26,831 nucleotides of DNA from CAYPHA01 sp964410215. Its GTDB lineage: Bacteria > Calditrichota > Calditrichia > Calditrichales > CAYPHA01. The notes under the pieces are model-generated. The model worked only from the letters and a program-made list of their open reading frames with translations. It ran no database searches and had not been told where the DNA came from. The position numbers and the translations under genes were made by a program. Location of the stretch: NCBI GenBank assembly GCA_964410215.1, contig CAYPHA010000067.1:1-26831 (forward strand), given 5' to 3'. Shown piece after piece: positions 10,201 to 17,026 of the stretch (its first letter is position 1; each line of letters starts with the position of its first letter).

Positions 10201-10406
10201 TTCCAAATGAGGTCATTCCGAAAATATTCGATCCTTTTTTTACAACAAAGGATGTGGATAAGGGTACCGGGCTGGGACTGAGTATTTCGTACTCTATTCT
10301 GAAAAAACATAATGCTGAAATAGATGTTGATAGTACCCCGGGTAAGGGAACCCGCTTTACACTGACATTCCCGTTGCATCATGAAACGCGGAGAACACAT
10401 GAATAA
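7242..10406 (+). CDS. Membrane histidine kinase with CRTAC1-like (FG-GAP/VCBS plus ASPIC/UnbV) extracellular sensor, GAF, HisKA, HATPase
   Basis: 1054 residues. A signal peptide (1-22) is followed by seven FG-GAP/VCBS-type calcium loops of the form DxDxDG or DxNxDG (for example DYDNDGLPD, DVDNDGHLD, DFDNDGDLD) over about residues 45-390. An ASPIC/UnbV domain follows (about 393-488; VGTKVSFF ... EVGVNKGYLSSSDPIIHFGTG). Three membrane helices (about 510-591) bring the chain into the cytoplasm, which fits the exported N-terminus. A GAF-like region (about 615-750) and a coiled coil lead to HisKA with H820 in GISHELNNPISF. The HATPase has its N-box near 950 (VNLISNAIQAI), then DSGKGIP and GTGLGLS. 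FG-GAP/ASPIC proteins are normally secreted; fusion to a kinase is unusual. It overlaps the downstream NtrC-type regulator by 8 nt, so the two are almost certainly cognate. Confidence 0.92.
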   Translation: MKIHAALLILALHLFHAAGLTAQPDTYPFTMLRSNRITGIIPDINDGYGVTFRDFNRDGYADIYLVSFRNLNRMLINNGGIIPFIDRTIQSGLGGYLMSHGKTNLELGVSTADYDNDGLPDVFLSGWGKTHRLFRNNGNLNFTDATSKLTAAGLLDINQGLWSDVDNDGHLDLYITDEHFSNRLLVNLKNGFFSERIWTTSFIDTAKSQGACSADFDSDGDQDIYVCNWFHHDYFLLNNGEGLFTMADLDLPTLNRPFSSNSAGTADIDNDGDLDIIVATRDSIIHFYRNNSADGVASFTVETSHPFYHYGNSAFGVLLEDFNHDGWVDCFIAGKGRNRLYLNDGKGNFITQYDEANIDAYSTGSAVADFDNDGDLDILVSNKDQYSQIYLNPTNDRRFLKMRIIGVNTNRDAVGTKVSFFNGADSLRTLIGYREVGVNKGYLSSSDPIIHFGTGSYRQIDAEIVFPSGQVITRTGLEPGKSYTFYEYGQVLRTVYFGMHKLRYQASQREFWWNLGLGLLLVFIIAAYLSLGLRRYLWTAFSVSLQLSVWFILALTILVFLGSAEIFLSLMILNGLSIFGAFISILFSEYQRRLRQKRTRFRKILQNLSDEMINIHENEALFRQIEQTVSAHDYINNTIFLINNSNVLEPAISGRKETKGRPFLFNLSGEEKKTLMHEKMVRIRAHSSYFRTFTEKLNLNILIPVKRKETLFGVLGIHMLNADNPLNINDLQQIATIANQTAVAYENNLYIKETADLIQQLTESKIRKQYVEQLEETNKALDEKNIELTRLFNELQNKEAQLIHSEKMASLGQLVAGISHELNNPISFIYANMKVLKDDIEELDDILTTLPDSVNGSLRNQLHELLADFRSIIDDSSNGSRTVKEIVQNLRSFSRLDQAEWKDAHIVPGIESSLKILKHQIPERIEVLTDFKADPLLYCNPGQLNQVFVNLISNAIQAIEDKGTIRITTETGETVLKVHIEDSGKGIPNEVIPKIFDPFFTTKDVDKGTGLGLSISYSILKKHNAEIDVDSTPGKGTRFTLTFPLHHETRRTHE
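10390..10393 (+). promoter_or_regulatory. Shine-Dalgarno that decides the start of the NtrC-type regulator
   Basis: GGAG lies five bases before the ATG at 10399. The in-frame ATG at 10381 has no such site, and the family N-terminus (KTSILIVDDQ) begins directly after 10399. Confidence 0.6.
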
Positions 10407-11841
10407 AACCAGCATTCTGATTGTGGACGATCAGACTGAAATTCTTAACACATTACGCCGGATATTTCGCAGAGATTACGAAGTGCATACGTCGAACAGG
10501 GCGGCCGAAGCGCTCGATCTGCTGAAAGAGCATGACGTTGCCGTGATTCTGGCCGACCAGAGAATGCCCGGGATGGATGGCGTGACTTTTTTGAGCAAAG
10601 CCCTGGAAATAAGGCCCGATTCCATACGCATCATGATCACAGGATATGCCGACATCGAGGCGTCAATAAATGCCGTAAACAAAGCACAGATATACCAGTA
10701 TATCTCAAAACCATTCGAACCGGACGAGCTGCGTCTGATCGTTCAACGTGCTGCTGAACGGTTCCAGATTCTTCAGGAAAATAAAAATCTGCAGAACAAG
10801 CTGGTAGAGGCTAACAAGCTTCTCCAGAATGAAAATATTGAGCTGCATCGCCAGGTGGAAAAACAGCTGGACCTGGGCAACCTGATCGGTCACAGCCCGG
10901 TGATGCTGAATGTTTTCAAACTGGTCCGTAAAGTGGTCGATACGCCAACGACGGTACTGATCCTCGGCGAGACCGGCACCGGCAAGGAAATGCTGGCAAA
11001 AATGATCCATTTCAACAGTTCCCGCAAAGACAATATGTTTGTTGTGCAGAACTGTGCCGCGGTTCCCGATACCCTGCTTCAGAGTGAACTGTTCGGACAC
11101 GTCAAAGGCGCCTTTACCGGTGCCGTGAAAGATAAAAAAGGTCTTTTTGAACTGGCCGATCAGGGAAGCGTATTCCTGGATGAAATCGGCGACACCACAC
11201 CGGCGTTGCAGTTGGGCCTGCTGCGGGTCCTCCAGGAAGGAGAAATCAAACCGGTCGGCGGAACCCGGACATTCAAGGTGGATGTGCGGGTAATCGCTGC
11301 CACCAACCGGGATTTGTATAAAGATGTCCGGGAAGGCCGTTTCCGCGAGGACCTGTATTACCGTCTGAATGTGTTTCCCATAACACTGCCCTCGCTGTCG
11401 AAACGCAAGGAGGACATCCCTGAACTGATTTATCATTTTGTCCAGAAATACGCCAGACGCATTGGAAAACTGGTTAAGGGTGTGGATGATGATGTGATAA
11501 ATGTGCTGGTAAATGCGGAATATCCGGGAAATGTCCGGGAACTTGAAAACGAAATTGAACGCATGGTAACGCTTGTGGACAACCAGGCTCCGCTCACGAT
11601 GGACCTGCTGTCACCCCGCTTCGTCCATACGAAAAAGGATCCGGGTTATGCTTTCCCCATGCACACAGACCTAAAACGTGCCGTGGAGGAACTGGAAAAA
11701 AGAATGATCATGGATGCCCTGGAAGACCTGAACGGGAATATTCAGAAATCGGCAATCCGGCTGGGAATCAGCCGTGTCGGTCTGCATAAGATGCTGAAAC
11801 GCTATGACATCAACGCATCCGCTTATAAAGAAAGAGGTTAG
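10399..11841 (+). CDS. NtrC-family sigma54-dependent response regulator (REC-AAA+-Fis HTH)
   Basis: 480 residues from the ATG at 10399, preferred over 10381 because of GGAG upstream and family alignment. The receiver (about 5-118) has acidic pair D10/D11 and phosphoacceptor D53 in ADQRMPGMDG. A short coiled coil follows. The AAA+ domain (about 157-390) has Walker A GETGTGKE at 190-197, the sigma54-contact loop GAFTGA at 237-242, Walker B SVFLDEIGD, and the R-finger region FREDLYYRLNVFPI. A Fis-type helix-turn-helix closes the protein (GNIQKSAIRLGISRVGLHKML). It should activate sigma54 promoters after phosphorylation by the kinase encoded just upstream (ATGAATAA overlap, 8 nt). No convincing sigma54 -24/-12 element was found nearby, so its targets probably lie elsewhere. 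Its stop codon overlaps that of the convergent prfA. Confidence 0.95.
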   Translation: MNKTSILIVDDQTEILNTLRRIFRRDYEVHTSNRAAEALDLLKEHDVAVILADQRMPGMDGVTFLSKALEIRPDSIRIMITGYADIEASINAVNKAQIYQYISKPFEPDELRLIVQRAAERFQILQENKNLQNKLVEANKLLQNENIELHRQVEKQLDLGNLIGHSPVMLNVFKLVRKVVDTPTTVLILGETGTGKEMLAKMIHFNSSRKDNMFVVQNCAAVPDTLLQSELFGHVKGAFTGAVKDKKGLFELADQGSVFLDEIGDTTPALQLGLLRVLQEGEIKPVGGTRTFKVDVRVIAATNRDLYKDVREGRFREDLYYRLNVFPITLPSLSKRKEDIPELIYHFVQKYARRIGKLVKGVDDDVINVLVNAEYPGNVRELENEIERMVTLVDNQAPLTMDLLSPRFVHTKKDPGYAFPMHTDLKRAVEELEKRMIMDALEDLNGNIQKSAIRLGISRVGLHKMLKRYDINASAYKERG

Positions 11842-12908
11842 ACAGCCGCACTTTCCAGACGTTCAGAGCGGTCGGCAAGCTTGAGAGCGTCTATTAACTC
11901 TTCGATATCACCTTCCATGAGACGATCCAGTTTATACAGCGTCAGATTGATACGATGATCGGTAACCCGTCCCTGTGGGAAATTATAGGTACGGATTTTA
12001 GCACTGCGGTCACCCGACCCGACCATCATTTTCCGTTGTTCGGCAATTTCCGAATTCTGCTCCCTGATCGCTATATCATGCAGGCGTGTACGAAGCACTT
12101 TCATCGCCTTATTCTTGTTCTTAAGCTGTGATTTCTCATCCTGGCAGCTCACGACCAGACCGGTGGGTACATGGGTGATACGAACGGCTGAATCCGTGGT
12201 GTTAACGCTCTGACCACCGGGACCACTGGAACGGTACACATCGATGCGCAGGTCATTGGGATCGATAGCGATATCCACTTCCTCCGCTTCCGGTAAAACC
12301 GCAACAGATACGGCGGATGTATGAACCCGTCCCTGTGTTTCCGTTTCAGGGACGCGCTGTACGCGGTGAACCCCGCTTTCGAATTTCAGCGTACCGTAGG
12401 CATTTTCCCCTTCAACCGAAAAAATAATTTCCTTGAAACCGCCCCGTTCCGAAGGGCTGGAACTCATTACATCCGTTTTATACTTCCTATCCTCACAAAA
12501 ACGGGTATACATGCGATAGAGATCGCCGGCAAAAATCGCCGCTTCATCGCCACCGGTACCGGCACGGATTTCCATGATAGCGGTTTTATGATCATTCGGA
12601 TCTTTCGGGACCAGCAACAGCTTGAGCTTTTCCTCAATGTGCTCTTTCTGTTCTTCCAGATCTTCCATTTCCGCTTCCGCCAACTCAAGAAGTTCGTGGT
12701 CGCTTTCTTCTTTCAGCAGCGACTTGTTACCCTCATAATCGTTTAACACTTTCAGATAAGTTTCCCCGACCTCCAGGATTTTGGATATTTCACTGTGTTC
12801 CCGGGCCGTATCCCTGTATTTTTTCTGGTCCGCATGAATCGCCGGATCAGCCAGGGCTTCATTAAGCGCCTCCAGCCGTTCTTTTAAATGCAGGATTTTC
12901 TCTTTCAT
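11838..12908 (-). CDS. prfA: Peptide chain release factor 1
   Basis: 356 residues, close to the usual 355-360. Class I release factor that reads UAA/UAG in the ribosomal A site and triggers peptidyl-tRNA hydrolysis. The GGQ catalytic motif is at 231-233 (SSGPGGQSVNTTDSAVRITH). The tripeptide that separates RF1 (PxT) from RF2 (SPF) is P187-E-T189 in RVPETETQGRVHTS, so this is RF1. It lies 11 nt after the DUF1385 gene, with GGAG eight bases before ATG, and they are probably co-transcribed. No prmC methyltransferase gene follows, although prmC often sits there. The TAA stop overlaps the TAG of the convergent regulator gene, leaving no room for a shared terminator. Confidence 0.97.
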   Translation of the reverse strand: MKEKILHLKERLEALNEALADPAIHADQKKYRDTAREHSEISKILEVGETYLKVLNDYEGNKSLLKEESDHELLELAEAEMEDLEEQKEHIEEKLKLLLVPKDPNDHKTAIMEIRAGTGGDEAAIFAGDLYRMYTRFCEDRKYKTDVMSSSPSERGGFKEIIFSVEGENAYGTLKFESGVHRVQRVPETETQGRVHTSAVSVAVLPEAEEVDIAIDPNDLRIDVYRSSGPGGQSVNTTDSAVRITHVPTGLVVSCQDEKSQLKNKNKAMKVLRTRLHDIAIREQNSEIAEQRKMMVGSGDRSAKIRTYNFPQGRVTDHRINLTLYKLDRLMEGDIEELIDALKLADRSERLESAAV

Positions 12909-12919
12909 CGTTCAAACTC

Positions 12920-13936
12920 CTAGCCGGTTACCGGAAGTATTTCCGACTGAATTACCGGCTTAGCCGTAAGTTCTTCTTTATAATCTTCACCGAGTGCCGC
13001 TTCCAGGGCGGCGATGGCCACTTCCACCTGCTGATCATCAGGCTGGCTCGTGGTGATGCGCTGTAAACCCAGGCCCGGTGCAATCAGGAGGCGCACCAGC
13101 GGATTATGTGTATGGCGCGAAGATGCTTTCAAAGCTTCGTAGCTGATACCGCCGACCACCGGGATAAGGGGGAGATGCGTTATAATACGGATTACAAAGT
13201 TTATATCCCCATAGACCATCATGACCACGGTATCGAGCAAGGCGAAAAACAGCAGACTCACCAGCATAACGATCATCAGAAAACTGGTGCCGCAGCGCGG
13301 ATGATAGGTTGTATACTTCTGTATATTCTGCGGAGAAAGGACAATTTTATCTTCGAAAGCAAAAATGGTTTTATGCTCCGAGCCATGATATTGAAAAAGG
13401 CGTTTGACATCATCCATGAATGAGATACCCCAGACATAAAGCAGAAAGAAAACGATCCGGAAACCGCCGGCAACGAAGTTGAACATCAAAGCCTGTTTTT
13501 CAATATTAAACACGGTGGATGTCAGGTACAGGGGCAGGACGAAAAACAAGGCGATGCCGATAACCAGGGCCAGTGAAATGGAAAAAACGGCACCGGCTGT
13601 AGACATGCCTTTTTTCTTCTTTTTCTTCGCCTTACGTTTGCCTTCCTTAATCTCCTGCTCTTCGAGATCCTCCATGGCCTTGTCAGCCGACCATTGCAGC
13701 GTTTTAATACCAAGGATCATTACTTCAATCAGGGTAACGGCACCGCGGATAATCGGAATGTTCAGATATTTCTTCCGCTGTACAAGGGATACGTACTCCT
13801 GTATCATCACCTCTATTCGTCCGCTCGCCCTGCGTATCGCTGTGGCAATTCTTTTAGGGGAACGCATCATCACGCCTTCGATGACAGCCTGGCCGCCAAC
13901 GGGCATTATTTTTTCTTCTGTCTGATTACCAGCCAA
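12920..13936 (-). CDS. DUF1385 family membrane protein
   Basis: 339 residues from a TTG start. The family hallmark MPVGGQAVIEGVMMRSPKRIA sits near the N-terminus. A lysine-rich linker (KAKKKKKKGM) precedes hydrophobic segments (GAVFSISLALVIGIALFFVLPLYL and two or three later ones). The conserved FQYHGSEHKTIFAFE and YHPRCGTSF motifs follow, with histidines and a cysteine that could bind metal or be catalytic. The function of the family is not established; members are commonly found beside rpmE and prfA, as here. The frame stays open to 13990, but that part falls inside an intrinsic terminator. AAGGAG at 13945-13950, eight bases before TTG at 13936, marks the likely start. Confidence 0.88.
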   Translation of the reverse strand: MAGNQTEEKIMPVGGQAVIEGVMMRSPKRIATAIRRASGRIEVMIQEYVSLVQRKKYLNIPIIRGAVTLIEVMILGIKTLQWSADKAMEDLEEQEIKEGKRKAKKKKKKGMSTAGAVFSISLALVIGIALFFVLPLYLTSTVFNIEKQALMFNFVAGGFRIVFFLLYVWGISFMDDVKRLFQYHGSEHKTIFAFEDKIVLSPQNIQKYTTYHPRCGTSFLMIVMLVSLLFFALLDTVVMMVYGDINFVIRIITHLPLIPVVGGISYEALKASSRHTHNPLVRLLIAPGLGLQRITTSQPDDQQVEVAIAALEAALGEDYKEELTAKPVIQSEILPVTG

Positions 13937-13944
13937 ACCCTTTT

Positions 13945-13950
13945 CTCCTT
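13945..13950 (-). promoter_or_regulatory. Shine-Dalgarno that decides the DUF1385 start
   Basis: On the minus strand AAGGAG lies eight bases before the TTG at 13936. It directly follows the terminator T-run, so any start further upstream would lie in the hairpin. Confidence 0.6.
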
Positions 13951-13955
13951 TTATC

Positions 13956-13998
13956 AAAAAAAAACGGAATGACATGGCGCACCAGATCATTCCGTTTT
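13956..13998 (-). terminator. Intrinsic terminator downstream of rpmE
   Basis: Perfect 12-base inverted repeat: AAAACGGAATGA (13961-13972) and TCATTCCGTTTT (13987-13998) with a 14-base loop. Read on the minus strand, the stem runs straight into nine consecutive T (13956-13964). It starts 30 bases after the rpmE stop. A smaller hairpin (TGCCC/GGGCA, about 14012-14025) lies between the stop and the main stem. Confidence 0.85.
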
Positions 13999-14027
13999 CA
14001 TATTCTTATTTTGCCCGCCTGGGGCAG

Positions 14028-14228
14028 CTATTTACGATTATACTTTTTCATAAATTTCTCAACACGCCCGGCAGAGTCAACCAGCTTCTGTTTACCTGTA
14101 AAAAAAGGATGACAGGCCGAACAGATTTCAACTTTCATGTCCCCGACCACCGAGCGGATCTCGAATTTATTGCCGCATGCACAGCTGACGGTTCCTATTT
14201 TATAATCCGGATGTATTTCCTTTTTCAT
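14028..14228 (-). CDS. rpmE: 50S ribosomal protein L31, zinc-ribbon type
   Basis: 66 residues from the ATG at 14228, which has GAGGAG six bases upstream; a GTG codon immediately before it is a less likely start. The sequence MKKEIHPDY... matches L31. The zinc-binding pattern is present: C16-A-C18 and C36-x-x-C39 (SCACGN, EICSACHPFFTGKQ), so this is the zinc-containing C+ form. It is a component of the large subunit at the interface with 30S. It lies downstream of rho and is followed by an intrinsic terminator. A weaker hairpin just upstream (14254-14279) may be a terminator for rho or a leader element for L31. Confidence 0.97.
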   Translation of the reverse strand: MKKEIHPDYKIGTVSCACGNKFEIRSVVGDMKVEICSACHPFFTGKQKLVDSAGRVEKFMKKYNRK

Positions 14229-14248
14229 CACAATCTCCTCATCATTTC

Positions 14249-14279
14249 AAAAAGTCTGATAATATAAGAACTGTCAGAC
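14249..14279 (-). terminator. Possible weak terminator or leader hairpin between rho and rpmE
   Basis: GTCTGA (14254-14259) and TCAGAC (14274-14279) form a six-base stem with a 14-base AT-rich loop. On the minus strand it is followed by five T (14249-14253) and then the rpmE ribosome site. The stem is short, so it may only partly stop transcription from rho or may regulate L31. Confidence 0.4.
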
Positions 14280-14353
14280 ACTAAATCAAGCTTTAATTCA
14301 TGCGCCGATTCACGCAGTTTGAAAACCTTTGTATCACGCCATCAGAATGCTGG

Positions 14354-15604
14354 TCAGGAGCTCATGGAACGCAGGAAATCCTTGTTGTTCTTGGTTTCTC
14401 TCATCTTATCGAGCAGGAATTCCATACCTTCGATGATATTCATCTCATTAAGGAGCTTACGCAGGATCCAGATTCTCGATAATTCTTCCCGGCTCAATAA
14501 CAGTTCTTCTTTACGCGTACCGGACTTGTTGATATCCAGTGACGGGAAGATACGGCGATCGGACAGGCGGCGATCCAGAACGAGTTCCATGTTGCCGGTA
14601 CCTTTAAATTCTTCGAATATAACCTCATCCATCCTGGAACCGGTATCGATGAGAGCGGTTGCGATAATGGTAAGACTGCCCCCTTCTTCGACGTTCCGTG
14701 CGGAGCCGAAAAAGCGCTTTGGTTTCTGAAGGGCGTTGGAATCGACACCACCGGAGAGAATTTTACCACTGTGCGGAACCACGGTGTTGTGAGCCCGGGC
14801 CAGGCGTGTAATACTATCGAGTAGAATTACGACATCTTTTTTGTACTCTACCAGCCTTTTCGCTTTTTCAAGAACCATATCCGCAACCTGGACATGGCGT
14901 TCGGCCGGCTCATCAAACGTGGAACTGATCACTTCCGCATCCACCGAACGCTCCATATCGGTTACTTCTTCCGGACGCTCATCGATGAGCAGAACCATCA
15001 GTTCGACTTCCGGCTGATTATGCGAAACGGCGTTGGCGATTTTTTGCAGCAGAATGGTTTTACCCGTTCGGGGCTGTGCGACAATCAGGCCGCGCTGACC
15101 TTTCCCGATTGGCGTAAGCAGGTTTAAAATTCGTGTTGAATAATCGTTACGTACCGTCTCGATTTCTATACGCTCTTCCGGATAGAGGGGCGTCAGGGTA
15201 TCGAACAGATTGCGGTCCCTGGCTTTATCCGGACTTTCAAAATTAACGGCTTCCACCCGCAGGAGGGCGAAAAAGCGTTCATTATCCTTGGGCGGGCGGA
15301 TCTGACCACTGACGGTATCACCGGTACGCAGCCCAAAGCGCTTGATCTGGGAGGGAGAGATATAAATATCATCCGGCCCCGGCAGATAACTGTAATTCTG
15401 TGAACGGAGGAATCCGTAACCATCCGGAAGAATTTCCAGCACACCTTTCGAAAAAATCAACCCTTCCTGGGCCGTTTGTTCTTCGAGAATCCGGAAAATC
15501 AGTTCTGATTTCTTTAATCCGGATAAAGGGCCGATATTCATTTCCTCAGCAATTTTATTCAACTCCGTTATCTTTTTCTTTTTCAACTCTTCGATATCTA
15601 GCAT
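14354..15604 (-). CDS. rho: Transcription termination factor Rho
   Basis: 416 residues, close to E. coli Rho (419). The N-terminal helical domain is MLDIEELKKKKITELNKIAEEM. An RNA-binding cold-shock-like fold follows (EILPDGYGFLRSQNYSYLPGPDDIYISPSQIKRFGLRTGDTVSGQIRPP, about 57-110). The RecA-like ATPase has its P-loop AQPRTGKT at about 175-183, Walker B VVILLDSITRLARAHN, and Q-loop/R-loop segments with GGVDSNALQKPKRFFGSARN. It acts as a hexameric RNA translocase that ends transcription. GAGG lies eight bases before ATG. A strong promoter at 15710-15738 leaves a leader of about 100 bases, long enough for autoregulation, which is known for rho. There is no N-terminal insertion. Confidence 0.98.
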   Translation of the reverse strand: MLDIEELKKKKITELNKIAEEMNIGPLSGLKKSELIFRILEEQTAQEGLIFSKGVLEILPDGYGFLRSQNYSYLPGPDDIYISPSQIKRFGLRTGDTVSGQIRPPKDNERFFALLRVEAVNFESPDKARDRNLFDTLTPLYPEERIEIETVRNDYSTRILNLLTPIGKGQRGLIVAQPRTGKTILLQKIANAVSHNQPEVELMVLLIDERPEEVTDMERSVDAEVISSTFDEPAERHVQVADMVLEKAKRLVEYKKDVVILLDSITRLARAHNTVVPHSGKILSGGVDSNALQKPKRFFGSARNVEEGGSLTIIATALIDTGSRMDEVIFEEFKGTGNMELVLDRRLSDRRIFPSLDINKSGTRKEELLLSREELSRIWILRKLLNEMNIIEGMEFLLDKMRETKNNKDFLRSMSS

Positions 15605-15709
15605 GAAAACATCCTCTTATTTGGATACTGTATTTTATAATGATGGTATTTTGAACATGGTAAAACTTGAGAGACAGGTAAAATTGGATTATTGATCGAT
15701 AAGTACTGT

Positions 15710-15738
15710 AATATAGCCTCTCACGGATAATATGTCAA
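15710..15738 (-). promoter_or_regulatory. Strong sigma70-type promoter for rho
   Basis: Minus-strand TTGACA (15733-15738, perfect) and TATATT (15710-15715, five of six) with a 17-base spacer. The -35 box contains the TGA stop of folC (15735-15737), so the promoter begins inside the end of folC. The predicted start near 15703 gives a leader of roughly 100 bases before the rho ATG. Confidence 0.75.
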
Positions 15739-17018
15739 TTTGATTCTGATAAATATGCACCGATTAAGTAGTGACTGCCGAGGACCAGCAATGAATCGTT
15801 TTTTTTCAGTTCGTTTTTAGTAAATTCGTATGCTTCAGACAAATCTTTAATAAAAACAGCCTCTTGTTTCAGCTTTTTGAACGCCTCGAGCAAATGTCCG
15901 CCCTCCAGACGGCGATGCGTATCCGGCTCCGTGATCACAATCCTGTTGAAGCGCCCTTTAAGAAACCGGGCGATACGCCTGTAATCCTTATCCTTCACCA
16001 AGCCGATCAACAAGGTATCCCTTCCGGATTTTACGGGTCCTTTCGATTTGTAGAAACTGACAGACCGCTTGATACCCTGATAATTGTGACTCACATCAAA
16101 AACGATGCGCGGACTTAAAGAAACAGACTGCAGTCTGCCCGGCCAGAAGGCAGACGCCATCCGTTCCCGGAAGGCGACCTTATCAAACAGGATATCCCTT
16201 TTAGTAAGGAAATGACGCGCAGCCAGATAGCCTAAACCCAGGTTCCTGAGCTGGAAATCGCCGGCCTGTTTGCATTGTATGGATTCCAGGAAATCCGAAT
16301 GAAGCGCATCTTTCAGCGAGAAGCGGCTGCCGTCCAGTCCGGCATGCTGGACAGTAATATCATACAATTCCTCTGCCTTAAACAGGCGGCTGCCCTCCTT
16401 AAGGTGTCTTTCCAGTGTTGCATGTACATTCCGGTGTTGTTTCGCGGTAAAGACATCGGCGTTATCCTTAAAGATACCGGCTTTTTCGGCGGCAATGGCA
16501 GACAAGTTGCGCCCGAGCTGTTTTTCATGATCGAAATGAACCGGCGTGATAACAACGGTATCGGGTCGGACGATATTGGTTGAATCCAGCCTTCCTCCCA
16601 GGCCTGTTTCGATGATGGCCACATCCACTTTCTTCCTGCTGAAATAATCGAAAGCCATCGCGGCAGATACGTCGAAAAACGTTGCTTGTCTTTCCAGTAC
16701 ATATTCCCGGATACGCGACCAGAAATCAATGATAAACGATTCGGAAATCATTTCGTCATTTATCCGGATCCGTTCACGGAAATCAACCAGGTGGGGGCTG
16801 GTAAACAAACCCACGTTCAGACGCATGGCACGCAGGGTATGCTGCATGAAAAAACAGGTTGAACCCTTTCCGTTGGTACCGGCCACGTGAATGACCGGAT
16901 AATGCAGGTGCGGATCACCCAGCCGCTCTGAGAGGGCCGTTATGTTGTCGAGCCCCAGTTTGATTGCAAACCGCTGGAGATCGTATATGTCATTAATCGT
17001 GGATTGGTACTGACTCAT
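15735..17018 (-). CDS. folC: Bifunctional folylpolyglutamate synthase / dihydrofolate synthase
   Basis: 427 residues. A Mur-ligase-type ATP-dependent amide ligase that adds glutamate to dihydropteroate and to folates. The P-loop is G47-TNGKGS53 in HVAGTNGKGSTCFF. Other family motifs are GLFTSPHLVDFRERIRIN, the EtGLGGRLDSTN loop (ETGLGGRLDSTNIV) and VITPVHFDHEKQLG. The C-terminal domain contains FDVSHNYQGI where most homologues read DGAHNP; the aspartate, histidine and asparagine are kept. It starts eight bases after the stop of the small membrane protein gene, in an operon with uppS. Whether both activities are present cannot be told from sequence alone. Confidence 0.95.
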   Translation of the reverse strand: MSQYQSTINDIYDLQRFAIKLGLDNITALSERLGDPHLHYPVIHVAGTNGKGSTCFFMQHTLRAMRLNVGLFTSPHLVDFRERIRINDEMISESFIIDFWSRIREYVLERQATFFDVSAAMAFDYFSRKKVDVAIIETGLGGRLDSTNIVRPDTVVITPVHFDHEKQLGRNLSAIAAEKAGIFKDNADVFTAKQHRNVHATLERHLKEGSRLFKAEELYDITVQHAGLDGSRFSLKDALHSDFLESIQCKQAGDFQLRNLGLGYLAARHFLTKRDILFDKVAFRERMASAFWPGRLQSVSLSPRIVFDVSHNYQGIKRSVSFYKSKGPVKSGRDTLLIGLVKDKDYRRIARFLKGRFNRIVITEPDTHRRLEGGHLLEAFKKLKQEAVFIKDLSEAYEFTKNELKKNDSLLVLGSHYLIGAYLSESN

Positions 17019-17026
17019 GGATGCAT

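Noticed and set aside
10381..10398. Upstream ATG for the NtrC-type regulator
   Set aside because: It lacks a ribosome site and adds six residues before a normal receiver N-terminus.
10705..11436. 243-residue minus-strand frame opposite the NtrC-type regulator
   Set aside because: Antisense to the highly conserved AAA+ domain; no family features.
13937..13990. Longer DUF1385 N-terminus (MIWCAMSF...)
   Set aside because: These codons lie within the rpmE terminator stem and T-run; the TTG at 13936 has the only good ribosome site.
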